The notes under the pieces are model-generated. The model had not been told where the DNA came from. It saw nothing but the letters and a program-made list of their open reading frames with translations, and did no database searches. Positions 7,872-16,980 of a stretch of 64,000 bases of DNA are shown here, one piece after another. Each line of letters starts with the position of its first letter. Position 1 is the first letter of the stretch. Origin of the DNA: Mucispirillum schaedleri (lineage in GTDB: Bacteria; Chrysiogenota; Deferribacteres; Deferribacterales; Mucispirillaceae). The translations under genes were made by a program, and so were the position numbers. The DNA is taken from the NCBI GenBank assembly GCA_949287985.1, contig CASEIN010000047.1, positions 44,131-108,130 of the forward strand, given 5' to 3'.

Positions 7872-9242
7872 ATGGTGTATGCTATGGAAAATAATTGGCT
7901 GGAACTTTTTAGAAAAGAATATAAACCACTTTTAAAAGATAGATATGATGAGTTTGAATACGGGCTGTCATGCCCTAAAGCTCGCCATATACGTTTAAGC
8001 AAATGCAGAAATATTGATTATATGCAGGAGCTTGAAAGCATAAGCAGTCTTGAAAGTGTTGCAAATTATGATAATATGTATAAGGTGGTAGAAGGGGCAG
8101 AAAGAGTTACAGAAAGCTTAAGTTTCCAAACAGGTGGTGCATATATTATGAACCCTTCATCTTTAGCACCTGTTAAAATATTAATGTCTTATATGAGGCA
8201 AAACCCTGTTATGCTTGATGTATCATCTGCCCCTGGTGGTAAAACTTGTGCCCTTTCTGATATGAGTAATAGAAAAGGCGTGATAGTTGCCAATGAAATA
8301 TCATCAAGCAGGTTAAAATCACTTCATTTTAATTTGGAAAAATATGGGGCATACAATGTAAAAACTGTATCTCTTGATGGCAGGCTTTTACCAAAATATT
8401 TTGAAAATTCTTTCGATGGTATTTTGCTTGATGCACCTTGCTCCAATGAAAATAAAATATTTCGTAATAAAACAGTGCAGGCTTCATGGGGCAAAGAGCT
8501 TGTATGCCGTATGGCTGAACTTCAGTTTCAATTAATAAAATCTGCCTTTTCATGTTTAAAACCAGGCGGTGTGCTGGTTTATTCTACATGCACCTTAAGT
8601 TTAGAAGAAAATGAGATGGTTGTAAAAAAACTTCTTGATGAATTTTCTGATGCCTATCTTTTACCATGTGGTAAAGAATATGGCAAAGGGCTTTTAGGAA
8701 TTGATGAGATAGATGAAAATGTTGCACGCATTATGCCAGATAAAGATAATATAGACGGCTTTTTTGCTGCAGCTATTGCTAAAAAAGGTGATTTAGTTTC
8801 ATATGATTTTATACATACAAAATTAAGTAAAAAAGAAGATGAATTTTTTAAAAAATATTTTCCAGCATACAGTCATGACCATATAAGTATAAAAGAAGTA
8901 GATAGAAAAGGTTATATAGAAACAGCACCAGAAATATTTAAAAACATACGTTTTAAAAGGCGTGGGTTAAATTTATATAAGGATACTGGTAAAACATATG
9001 AGCCAACATGTCAAAGTGTTTGGGAACTGGGAAGTTATGTGGAAGATAGGTTAAAATGTAATATTTCTGAAGAATTTAGCATAAATTATATGAAAGGGTT
9101 TGACATATCCTGCAATGATAATTATAATAACGAACTTTTATATTATAACAATATACCTGTAGGGTATGGTAAAAAAATGGAAAATACTATTAAAAATAAG
9201 CTGGATAGATATTTTTTATACGGTAAAAATATAGAATGGTGA
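7872..9242 (+). CDS. rsmF: rRNA (cytosine-C5) methyltransferase, RsmB/RsmF (NOL1/NOP2/Sun) family
   Basis: 456 residues. SAM-dependent m5C enzymes of this family modify 16S rRNA. The SAM-binding loop is SSAPGGKT. The two catalytic cysteines are in LDAPCS and YSTCTLS. The C-terminal 150 residues resemble the extra RNA-binding region of RsmF, which decides the symbol, but the exact target base cannot be read from sequence. Start: ATG at 7872 with no good ribosome binding site; an in-frame ATG at 7884 is equally possible. The next gene begins 4 nt after the stop. Confidence 0.85.
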   Translation: MVYAMENNWLELFRKEYKPLLKDRYDEFEYGLSCPKARHIRLSKCRNIDYMQELESISSLESVANYDNMYKVVEGAERVTESLSFQTGGAYIMNPSSLAPVKILMSYMRQNPVMLDVSSAPGGKTCALSDMSNRKGVIVANEISSSRLKSLHFNLEKYGAYNVKTVSLDGRLLPKYFENSFDGILLDAPCSNENKIFRNKTVQASWGKELVCRMAELQFQLIKSAFSCLKPGGVLVYSTCTLSLEENEMVVKKLLDEFSDAYLLPCGKEYGKGLLGIDEIDENVARIMPDKDNIDGFFAAAIAKKGDLVSYDFIHTKLSKKEDEFFKKYFPAYSHDHISIKEVDRKGYIETAPEIFKNIRFKRRGLNLYKDTGKTYEPTCQSVWELGSYVEDRLKCNISEEFSINYMKGFDISCNDNYNNELLYYNNIPVGYGKKMENTIKNKLDRYFLYGKNIEW

Positions 9243-9246
9243 AAAT

Positions 9247-10605
9247 ATGAGGATATTTACAACTGTACTGTGTTTTATATTATTTACAAGCACAATAAGT
9301 TACGGTTATGAGCAAGTGCCAGATGATGCGAAGGTAGAAACAGAAGATATATCTAAGGCATTAATTGCAAAGCAGGCACCTGAGGCTAAAAGCAGGCTTG
9401 GGAAAAACACTATTGCTAATTTATCTGGTAATGGTGCAGAAGAAACTAATGTTGTGCTTGTGGATAAATCATTAAAAAGATTGTATATTGCCCGCTTAAA
9501 AGGAAATGATATGGAAGTTATTGAAGAATTTCCTATTCTTACAGGCAGGGTAGACGGCAATAAAATAAAAAGGGGTGATGAGAAAACTCCAGAAGGTGTG
9601 TATTACGTTTTATCATACTCATCAGGTGATGAGCTTGTTAAAAGATACGGAGAATATGCATTAATTTATGGGGCTGGCTCCTTTCCATTAAATTATCCAA
9701 ATATTGTAGATAGAATTGAGCGAAAAACTGGTGGTGGTATATGGCTGCATGGTGTTAAACCAAATTTAGATAAAACTTATACTCAAGGCTGTGTAGCTAT
9801 GAATAATACCCATTTTAATACGCTTTTTAAAAATATTAAAGTAACGACACCTACAATTATAGCTGAAAAGTTAATGTATACAGATGAATATAATTATAAC
9901 AGCGTAAAAAGTAAGGTGGAAAAAGCATTTAACGATTTTATTAATGCTTGGGAAAAAAATAATAAGCAGGCATTTAGAGATGCAGTCCATACAAATTTTA
10001 AAACTTTTGGTGGAACAACTAAAAAAGCATACACTGCAACAAAAACATCTTTAATGGATATCTACCCGCAAAAAGATATTAGAAATATGAATACAAAATA
10101 TTTTATTAAAGATGATAAATATGCAGTAGTGGACACTGAGCAGTTTTATTGTGCTCCAAATTTAACTACATTTACTAATAAAAAATATTATTTTATTGAT
10201 GAAAATGGTAAATTAAAATTAATAAGCGAAGAAGTGCGTTCAAAATCTGTGTCATCTGCTCCATTTTTAGATGGTGAGATAAAATCATTTGTTAATAACT
10301 GGGCTTCTTCATGGAAAGCTCAAGATATTAACAAATATATGTCATATTACGATTTATCTTTTAGAGCAGGTAAAGATAATTACCAAAGATGGAAAGATAA
10401 AAAGACAGCGATATTTTCTAAGAAAAATCCTGTGAGTTTAAATATTTCAAATATTAAATGGTATTATTCTAAAGGAATATATACTGTTGAGTTTACACAG
10501 GAATATGCATCAGGGCAGGTAAAGGATAAAGGAATAAAAACATTAAGACTTTCAGGCTGCCCATCTTTTTTTAAAATAAAGTCTGAAACATGGAGAGGGA
10601 TTTGA
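9247..10605 (+). CDS. csd6: Csd6/Pgp2-like YkuD-family peptidoglycan enzyme with NTF2-like C-terminus
   Basis: 452 residues, exported (signal peptide to about residue 20). The YkuD domain (about 66-200) has His168 in WLHGV and the nucleophile Cys182 in TQGCVAM. The C-terminal half (about 215-452) contains two NTF2-like stretches with the repeated pattern 'VEKAFNDFINAWEKN' and 'IKSFVNNWASSWKAQD'. Helicobacter Csd6 has the same YkuD plus NTF2 layout and works as an L,D-carboxypeptidase trimming muropeptides for helical shape. The neighbour, a Csd4-like enzyme, supports that role over ordinary crosslinking. Its end overlaps the next gene by 16 nt. Confidence 0.8.
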   Translation: MRIFTTVLCFILFTSTISYGYEQVPDDAKVETEDISKALIAKQAPEAKSRLGKNTIANLSGNGAEETNVVLVDKSLKRLYIARLKGNDMEVIEEFPILTGRVDGNKIKRGDEKTPEGVYYVLSYSSGDELVKRYGEYALIYGAGSFPLNYPNIVDRIERKTGGGIWLHGVKPNLDKTYTQGCVAMNNTHFNTLFKNIKVTTPTIIAEKLMYTDEYNYNSVKSKVEKAFNDFINAWEKNNKQAFRDAVHTNFKTFGGTTKKAYTATKTSLMDIYPQKDIRNMNTKYFIKDDKYAVVDTEQFYCAPNLTTFTNKKYYFIDENGKLKLISEEVRSKSVSSAPFLDGEIKSFVNNWASSWKAQDINKYMSYYDLSFRAGKDNYQRWKDKKTAIFSKKNPVSLNISNIKWYYSKGIYTVEFTQEYASGQVKDKGIKTLRLSGCPSFFKIKSETWRGI

Positions 10606-12128
10606 GAGTATTAGCATTTTTAGTAATAATATTATTATCATTTATTGATTACACATATGCAGCCAAAAGACCTTCTACAGAAAGAGAAGTATTTTTTAAA
10701 GGCACAAACCACGAGCTTGAAGTTTATAAAATATATGGCAGGCAGGACGGACCTACTATGTTGATTATTGGTGGTATACAAGGGGACGAGCCAGGTGGTT
10801 TTTTATCTGCTGATTCTTATGCTGATATAAAGCTTGAAAAAGGTAATTTAATAGTTATACCACGAACAAATTTTTACTCTATTATGCTTTTTAACAGGGA
10901 AGTAAAAGGCGTAGATATGAACAGGCTTTTTGAGCAGGCACCTAATGACTGGCAGGGTGATATTGTTAATAAAATAAAAGAATATATGCAGCAGTCTGAC
11001 ATGTTTTTAAACCTTCATGATGGCTGGGGTTATCATTACCCAGAGCATATTAGCTGGCATAAAAGCCCTGACAGGTTTGGGTATTCTGTTATTGTAGATG
11101 AGGAAGAATATACTTGTAAAAATGGCAAGGTTTTAAAACTTGGGGAGATGGCTAGAAAAGCAATGGACGCTGCTAATGCTAAAATCCCAGATGATGATCC
11201 TAAAAAGCATTATTTTAACACAGAAACAAGTAAAAGTTCATCAAGATTTAAAAGCATGAGAAAATCTGCAACTTGGTATGCTGTTACTGATTTATGTATC
11301 CCTGCTTTTGGTATAGAAGGCTCTAAAAATATGAAGCTTGATAAAAACGTGCTATACCATAACTATGTTATTAATGAATTTATGAAAAATTTAGGTATAG
11401 AAATAGAATACCCTAATACTCATACATATGAGCCTGAGTTTATAGGGGCTGTTATTAAAGTGGGGGATAGCGAAAAATTTATTCGCGATGGTAAAGAAAT
11501 AGCTGTTGAAAAAGGCTCAACTATTAGAGTAACAGAAATATTTGCCAACCATAAACGTGGCTTAACATGTGATATTATAGACTTTGGCAACCTAAATGAT
11601 ATAGATAAAGATTATACAGTTACTAATAATAATAAAATAATTTTTAGAAAAGATAATATTGTAATGGGTGAAGTGAAAATCAAAGCTGTTAAACCAAAAA
11701 AAGAAGAATTGGCAGAAAAAATAGAAGTAGAAGTAGAACAGCAGAAATTGGAAAGTGTTACAAAGAAAGAAGAACAGCTTACGAAAATAGAGCCGGGCGA
11801 AAAATATTTTCATCTGCTTATAAACGGTAAAGATGAATATATTAAACATGGTGATAAAATAAAAATAAATAACGGTTCAAAAGTAGTATTTGTAAAACTT
11901 TTTAGTGCACAGGTGAAAGATTATAATGTAGCTATTAACTTTAAAGGCTGGTTTCCTGATGATTTAAAATCAAACGATGGAGATGACAGAGGCTATGAAA
12001 TAATATTTCCACCTAAAAATATGCTGAAAAAATATTCTGTTAGAAAAGATGGTAAAGTTTACCCTGTTGTAGCAGTTGACAGCAGTAAAAAGAAAGATTT
12101 AGCAAAAATATATATAGAGCTGGAGTAA
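10590..12128 (+). CDS. csd4: Csd4/Pgp1-like M14-family murein carboxypeptidase
   Basis: 512 residues with an N-terminal hydrophobic export signal (about 8-24). The zinc site is the unusual one of Csd4: Gln64 and Glu67 in GGIQGDEPGG and His143 in NLHDGW, so Gln replaces the first His of normal M14 peptidases. Csd4 and Pgp1 remove the terminal residue of uncrosslinked tripeptides and are needed for helical shape. After the catalytic domain there are two similar beta-rich repeats (about 270-370 and 400-510). Overlaps the Csd6-like gene by 16 nt and thiE by 1 nt, so the two wall enzymes are co-expressed. Confidence 0.82.
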   Translation: MERDLRVLAFLVIILLSFIDYTYAAKRPSTEREVFFKGTNHELEVYKIYGRQDGPTMLIIGGIQGDEPGGFLSADSYADIKLEKGNLIVIPRTNFYSIMLFNREVKGVDMNRLFEQAPNDWQGDIVNKIKEYMQQSDMFLNLHDGWGYHYPEHISWHKSPDRFGYSVIVDEEEYTCKNGKVLKLGEMARKAMDAANAKIPDDDPKKHYFNTETSKSSSRFKSMRKSATWYAVTDLCIPAFGIEGSKNMKLDKNVLYHNYVINEFMKNLGIEIEYPNTHTYEPEFIGAVIKVGDSEKFIRDGKEIAVEKGSTIRVTEIFANHKRGLTCDIIDFGNLNDIDKDYTVTNNNKIIFRKDNIVMGEVKIKAVKPKKEELAEKIEVEVEQQKLESVTKKEEQLTKIEPGEKYFHLLINGKDEYIKHGDKIKINNGSKVVFVKLFSAQVKDYNVAINFKGWFPDDLKSNDGDDRGYEIIFPPKNMLKKYSVRKDGKVYPVVAVDSSKKKDLAKIYIELE

Positions 12129-12754
12129 TGGATTTAGCTTCTAAGTTAAGATTATACATTGTGCTTGAAACAAGTATGTTAAAACTTCCTTTAGATGAAT
12201 TTTTAAAGGAAGTTTTAAAAGCAGGTGTATCTACTATCCAGCTTCGTGATAAAAATAGTTCTTTTGAAGAAAAATTAAAAATCTCGCAAATTATCCGTTT
12301 TTTAACTAATGAGTTTAATGCATTATTTATTATTAATGATAATGTGGAACTTGCAGTTAAAGCCAATGCTGATGGTATTCATTTAGGCATTAATGATGGT
12401 AATATTAAAGAAATAAAAGAAAATTATCCAAATTTAATAATAGGCTATTCCTGTAATAATTTAGATGATGTTAACATTGCAAACCAATATGCAGATTATG
12501 CAGGTATTGGTCCATATACAAATACTTCCACAAAAAAAGATATAAGGCAGATTTTAGGCTCAAAAGGAATATATAAATTAAATAAAGCTTTAAATATTCC
12601 TGCTGTTGCCATAGGTGGTATTAATAGTGAAAATGCAAAAGATGTGCTTTCATCAAATGTATCAGGCTTAGCAGTATCTTCATACCTTTGTGCATCAGAA
12701 AAGCCCTATGAAGATGCAGTAAAACTTATGGATATAATTAATGAAAGAGTTTGA
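12128..12754 (+). CDS. thiE: Thiamine-phosphate synthase
   Basis: 208 residues. ThiE joins HMP-pyrophosphate and thiazole phosphate. Motifs in order: STIQLRDK, FIINDNVELA, DGIHLG, GIGPYTNTSTKKD, and the AIGGI phosphate loop near the end. The Gln that normally follows DGVHLG is Ile here, a small oddity near the active site. It overlaps the upstream Csd4-like gene by 1 nt (TAATG) and the downstream thiL by 14 nt. I saw no thiamine riboswitch in front of the chain. Confidence 0.93.
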   Translation: MDLASKLRLYIVLETSMLKLPLDEFLKEVLKAGVSTIQLRDKNSSFEEKLKISQIIRFLTNEFNALFIINDNVELAVKANADGIHLGINDGNIKEIKENYPNLIIGYSCNNLDDVNIANQYADYAGIGPYTNTSTKKDIRQILGSKGIYKLNKALNIPAVAIGGINSENAKDVLSSNVSGLAVSSYLCASEKPYEDAVKLMDIINERV

Positions 12755-13658
12755 ATTTATAAAAAAACTTGGTGATACTTTTAATAATGCAGAAAACCTT
12801 ATAGGTGATGATGCAGCATTAATCAATGATAATATATTAATTTCAAAAGATATTTTAGTGGAAAATGTCCACTTTCTAAAATCTACCCCACTAGAACATG
12901 TAATCCATAAGCTTTTTACTGCCAATATAAGCGATATTGCTTCTATGGGTGGCACATCTAAATATGCTTTTTTAGGAATTGCAGCAGAAAATAAAAAAGT
13001 ATTAGAAACAGTTATACCATTTGTAAAAAATGAATGTGAAAAATATAATGTAACTCTTGCAGGTGGCGATACTACTTCATCAAAAAGTGGTCTTTTTTTA
13101 TCATTAACAGTAGTTGGCAGCAAAGGTAAAAATATTTTAATGCGTAGCAGAGCTTGTGAAAATGATATAATATTTTTATCACGCCCTGTGGGAAAATGCA
13201 AAATTTCACTAGAAAAAGAGTTAAATATAAAAAACCATAATATTGATAAATATGAACATTATAAAGTATGTGCAGAAGATAGATTAGGCAGCTTTTTATC
13301 ATCATTAGATTGTATTACATCATCAACTGATATAAGTGACGGACTTTCTACTGATTTATATAATATTGCAGAAAGTTCTAATAAAAAAGTAGTTATTGAA
13401 TATAGTAACCTGCCAGTAGATTATTTAAAAGATTATAATATTAATGCACTTGATTATATACTTTCATCAGGTGAAGAATATGCATTAATTTTTACTGTTA
13501 AAAAAGACGGCAGTCAAATTGTTAAAAATCTAATAAAAGATAAATTAAATATAGATATAATACCCATAGGCAGAATAGAAAAAGGCAGTGGTATTTTTCT
13601 TGAAAAAGATGGACATATGCAAAGTATAATATTATCAGGATATGAACATTTTGAATAA
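12741..13658 (+). CDS. thiL: Thiamine-monophosphate kinase
   Basis: 305 residues. ThiL phosphorylates thiamine monophosphate to the active pyrophosphate. The AIR-synthase-like fold signatures are present: IGDDAAL and a DILVENVHF segment at the N-terminus, ANISDIASMGG, LAGGDTT, STDISDGLSTDL and SSGEEYALIF. It follows thiE with a 14-nt overlap, making the last two steps of thiamine pyrophosphate synthesis one transcriptional unit. The following 108 nt are extremely A/T-rich and probably contain the next promoter. Confidence 0.93.
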   Translation: MKEFEFIKKLGDTFNNAENLIGDDAALINDNILISKDILVENVHFLKSTPLEHVIHKLFTANISDIASMGGTSKYAFLGIAAENKKVLETVIPFVKNECEKYNVTLAGGDTTSSKSGLFLSLTVVGSKGKNILMRSRACENDIIFLSRPVGKCKISLEKELNIKNHNIDKYEHYKVCAEDRLGSFLSSLDCITSSTDISDGLSTDLYNIAESSNKKVVIEYSNLPVDYLKDYNINALDYILSSGEEYALIFTVKKDGSQIVKNLIKDKLNIDIIPIGRIEKGSGIFLEKDGHMQSIILSGYEHFE

Positions 13659-13766
13659 ATAGTAGAAAAGAGTATATATTTTGCCATAAAATATATAAAA
13701 GTATTGCTTTTATTATATAATTTTATTAATATAAATTGTTGAACTATAATATTTTATGGAGCATTA

Positions 13767-15308
13767 ATGACAATTCGGCTTGCTGGAGAACAGGATAAAC
13801 ATAAGCTGGATTTTGCAGCGCGTAATGTTTATACCTTGCCAAATGAAGAATACAGGGTTATTCCTTCATCTGCAAGAGATGGGGATTATATACTTGAAGT
13901 AAAGACTATTCGCAGTATTGAGCCTATCGTTAGAGTGGTGGTTGCTGATAATATGTTGTTTGCTAGAGTATCATTATATCCTGCTATTAATTCTACTAAA
14001 AAAATCTCTGTGCAGCAGATAGTTTTTATGCTTACAGAAAAACATAAAGTAAGCCATGGCTGTATTGATGAGGCTGCATTACATGATGCTGTAAACCAGT
14101 TAAACGAAGGCTATATTGTTGAAGGTGTTATGGCATGTAAAGGAACACCACCTGTTAATGGTAAAAATGCTGTTATAGAATATTTGTTTGAACGACCTAA
14201 TGTTAAACCAAAATTACTTCCTAACGGTAAAGTTGATTATAAAGAGTTTACTAAATTTATATTTGTTCAAAAAGACCAGCTTATTATAAAACGCACCCCT
14301 GCAGATAAAGGAAAAGACGGCAGAGATATTACAGGTAATGTAATAAAAGCTGTTGAAGGAATGGACAGGCAGGTGGAAGTTGTAGATGGAGTTTATGCAA
14401 ATTTAGAAAAAACAGAGTTTCGCTCTAAATATAATGGTCATATAATTTTATCAGGTGATACTATTACTGTATTTCCGCTTTTACAGGTTGATGGCGATGT
14501 GGATATGCGTATAGGTAACATTCGTTTTGAAGGGACTATTCATATAACAGGTAATGTTCAAAGTGGTTTTATTATAGATGCAGATGATATAATTGTTGAC
14601 GGCATAGTAGAAAATGCAGAGCTTAAAGCCCGTAATACTATTGTTATAAGGCGTGGTATAAAAGGGATAATAAGCAAAGGCTTTGTAAAGGCTGGTGGCA
14701 ATATAGCTATTGGTTATTGTGAAAATGCTAGAATTTCCACAGGGGGCGAGCTTTCTATTGAAAAATACTGTTATAATTCTACAGTGGAAGCTCATTCTAT
14801 TGTGGCAACAGGTAAAGATGCCATAATAAGTGGTGGTGAAATAAAGGCTTTCTCTACTATTAAAGTTTCAAAAATAGGTTCAAAAAGTTCTGGTAAAATG
14901 GAAGTTTCACTTGGTTATTCACCACTTTTACAGGCAAAGGCAGAAAAAGTAAAAGTAGAGATTACTCAGCTTAGTGAATCTATTGGCAGAATAAGTGAGG
15001 CTTTATCAAAAATAAATATTGCAGACCCTAAAATACAAAATAACCCTAAAGTTAAAATGCTTATAGACAGTGCAGAAAGTTTTAAAAGAAGGTTGCCATT
15101 ACTTAAGAAAAAATATAATGATTTAAATTCTAAATCAGTTTGTGATGCACCAAAAATTTCGGTGGAAGATACAATATATCCCGGTGTGGAATTAAAGATA
15201 TTAGGTATATCAAGAACAATTAAAACAGAAATGACAAAAGTTGAGTTTACTTTTAACGAGTATGAAAGAGAAATTGTAAATAAACCTATACAAAATACAA
15301 CAAATTAG
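13767..15308 (+). CDS. FapA-family (DUF342) protein
   Basis: 513 residues. DUF342/FapA proteins are beta-helix polypeptides, some linked to flagellar assembly or surface polysaccharide, with no settled biochemical role. The N-terminal FapA domain precedes the KRTPADKGKDGRDITG segment, then a beta-helix of short glycine-containing rungs (about 235-380) and a C-terminal coiled-coil segment (about 390-460). Ribosome binding site GGAG 7 nt before the ATG. Followed after 42 nt by an ExeA-like ATPase, probably in one operon. Motility or envelope function is inference. Confidence 0.8.
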   Translation: MTIRLAGEQDKHKLDFAARNVYTLPNEEYRVIPSSARDGDYILEVKTIRSIEPIVRVVVADNMLFARVSLYPAINSTKKISVQQIVFMLTEKHKVSHGCIDEAALHDAVNQLNEGYIVEGVMACKGTPPVNGKNAVIEYLFERPNVKPKLLPNGKVDYKEFTKFIFVQKDQLIIKRTPADKGKDGRDITGNVIKAVEGMDRQVEVVDGVYANLEKTEFRSKYNGHIILSGDTITVFPLLQVDGDVDMRIGNIRFEGTIHITGNVQSGFIIDADDIIVDGIVENAELKARNTIVIRRGIKGIISKGFVKAGGNIAIGYCENARISTGGELSIEKYCYNSTVEAHSIVATGKDAIISGGEIKAFSTIKVSKIGSKSSGKMEVSLGYSPLLQAKAEKVKVEITQLSESIGRISEALSKINIADPKIQNNPKVKMLIDSAESFKRRLPLLKKKYNDLNSKSVCDAPKISVEDTIYPGVELKILGISRTIKTEMTKVEFTFNEYEREIVNKPIQNTTN

Positions 15309-15350
15309 TATATATACTATAAATTACAAATATGAGGCATTAATAAGAAT

Positions 15351-16967
15351 ATGAGAACATCTACAGAGTTTTTTGGATTTTATCAGGACCCATTTAAAAG
15401 AACACCTGATGTGGATTTTTACTATCCTACGAAAATGCATTTAGAAGCATTAGATACTTTAACATACCTTATTCATTCTGATGAGCCGTTTGCAGTGCTT
15501 ACAGGTGAGCCAGGCACAGGTAAAACTATAACAATTAAAAAATTTATAAATGAACTGCCAAGTAATATAGTTTCTGCTTATATTTTATTTCCTAACCTTA
15601 CACCAGAAGAACTATTTATGGCAATTTTGGAAGATTTTGATATTCATGTGGATAAAACCCTTACAAAAAATGCACTTTTTGCACGTTTAAGGGATTTTTT
15701 AATAGATATAGGCTCTCAAGGCAAAAAAGCAGTTATTATTATTGATGAAGCTCAAAATTTACCTAATGAAACTTTGGAAGAACTGCGTTTATTATCTAAT
15801 TTGGAAACTGAAAAAGATAAGCTTTTAAAAATCATATTATCTGGTCAGCCAGAGCTTGACAGTAAACTTAATGATGAAGGCTTAAGGCAGTTAAAACAAC
15901 GTGTAACTTTATATGTTAAGCTTTATAACATTAAAGAGGAAGATATAAAAGATTATATATATTCTCATCTTGATAAAGCAGGTAAAGGTCATATTAAAAT
16001 CCAAAGGGGTGTAATTAGAAGAATTGCAAAGATTACACGAGGTAATCCACGTTTAATAAATACTTTAATGGATAGGACAATAATCGCTGCCTTTTTAGAT
16101 GATTCTCATACTATTACAGAAGACCACCTGCGTAATGCTATTACAAGTATTAACCATGTAATAGAAGCAGGCAGAAAACGCCCTAATATCAAAGCAAAAC
16201 CAGCGGCAATTATTGCTGTTATTGGTGTTCTTGCTATACTAGTAGGCTATCTTGGTGTAGATAAAATACTGCAAGGTAAAGATGAGCCAAAACAAGTGTA
16301 TGTTGCAGAAAATAATACTCCGGTAGAAAGCACAAATAATGAAGAAAATAATCAGGAAAATATAATCCCAGCAGAAGATAATGCAAACACTAACACTAAT
16401 GAGTATGCAGATAGTAATACTGGTATTAATGAATATGCAGCAAATAATACTGTAGGTAATAATGCAAATAGTTATAATCAAAATAATAATGCAGGTCAGA
16501 CATTAGATAATGGTAATATGGAAACAGTATCTAATAATACAGCTCAAATTCCAGCAGACCCATTTATGAACCAAATGCAAGGTCAAAATCAAACTGCTCA
16601 AAATAATACAGCGCAGTTACCAGAAGTTACTACTGCTGCGCCAGAAACAGCAGCACCTGTTAACCCTGTGCCAGTTAGCCCTGCGCCTGCACCAGTAATT
16701 GAAACACCAGTTGCTCAAGTTCCTGTTGAACAGCCAGCACCAGCACCTGAAGTTGTGCCTGCACCTGTTCAAAAAGATGTTTATATTTTAGCTAACTCAT
16801 TAAATGTTCGTGCTGCTCCAAGTTTGGAATCAACAAGAGTTGCAGCTGCAAAAATGGGGCAGAAATATGAATATATACAAGAAAATACTGAATGGGTTCA
16901 AATACGACTTTCCCCTACTTTAACAGGCTGGGTTTTTAAACAGTATGTTAGCATAAGTGAACGATAG
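15351..16967 (+). CDS. ExeA/GspA-like AAA ATPase with periplasmic SH3b domain
   Basis: 538 residues. The N-terminal AAA domain has Walker A GEPGTGKT (52-59), Walker B VIIIDEAQN (128-136) and a sensor region, as in ExeA, which helps assemble type II secretion secretins. One transmembrane helix (about 283-302) is followed by an Asn-rich then Pro/Ala-rich linker (about 310-475). The end is a bacterial SH3 domain (about 480-535, LNVRAAP...GWVFKQYV), which would bind peptidoglycan. The protein therefore spans the inner membrane and couples ATP hydrolysis to the wall. The exact system served is not evident here, as no secretin gene is adjacent. Confidence 0.85.
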   Translation: MRTSTEFFGFYQDPFKRTPDVDFYYPTKMHLEALDTLTYLIHSDEPFAVLTGEPGTGKTITIKKFINELPSNIVSAYILFPNLTPEELFMAILEDFDIHVDKTLTKNALFARLRDFLIDIGSQGKKAVIIIDEAQNLPNETLEELRLLSNLETEKDKLLKIILSGQPELDSKLNDEGLRQLKQRVTLYVKLYNIKEEDIKDYIYSHLDKAGKGHIKIQRGVIRRIAKITRGNPRLINTLMDRTIIAAFLDDSHTITEDHLRNAITSINHVIEAGRKRPNIKAKPAAIIAVIGVLAILVGYLGVDKILQGKDEPKQVYVAENNTPVESTNNEENNQENIIPAEDNANTNTNEYADSNTGINEYAANNTVGNNANSYNQNNNAGQTLDNGNMETVSNNTAQIPADPFMNQMQGQNQTAQNNTAQLPEVTTAAPETAAPVNPVPVSPAPAPVIETPVAQVPVEQPAPAPEVVPAPVQKDVYILANSLNVRAAPSLESTRVAAAKMGQKYEYIQENTEWVQIRLSPTLTGWVFKQYVSISER

Positions 16968-16980
16968 AAGGATATAAAAA

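Noticed and set aside
12128..12140. Thiamine riboswitch before thiE
   Set aside because: thiE begins inside the end of the upstream gene; there is no leader that could hold one.
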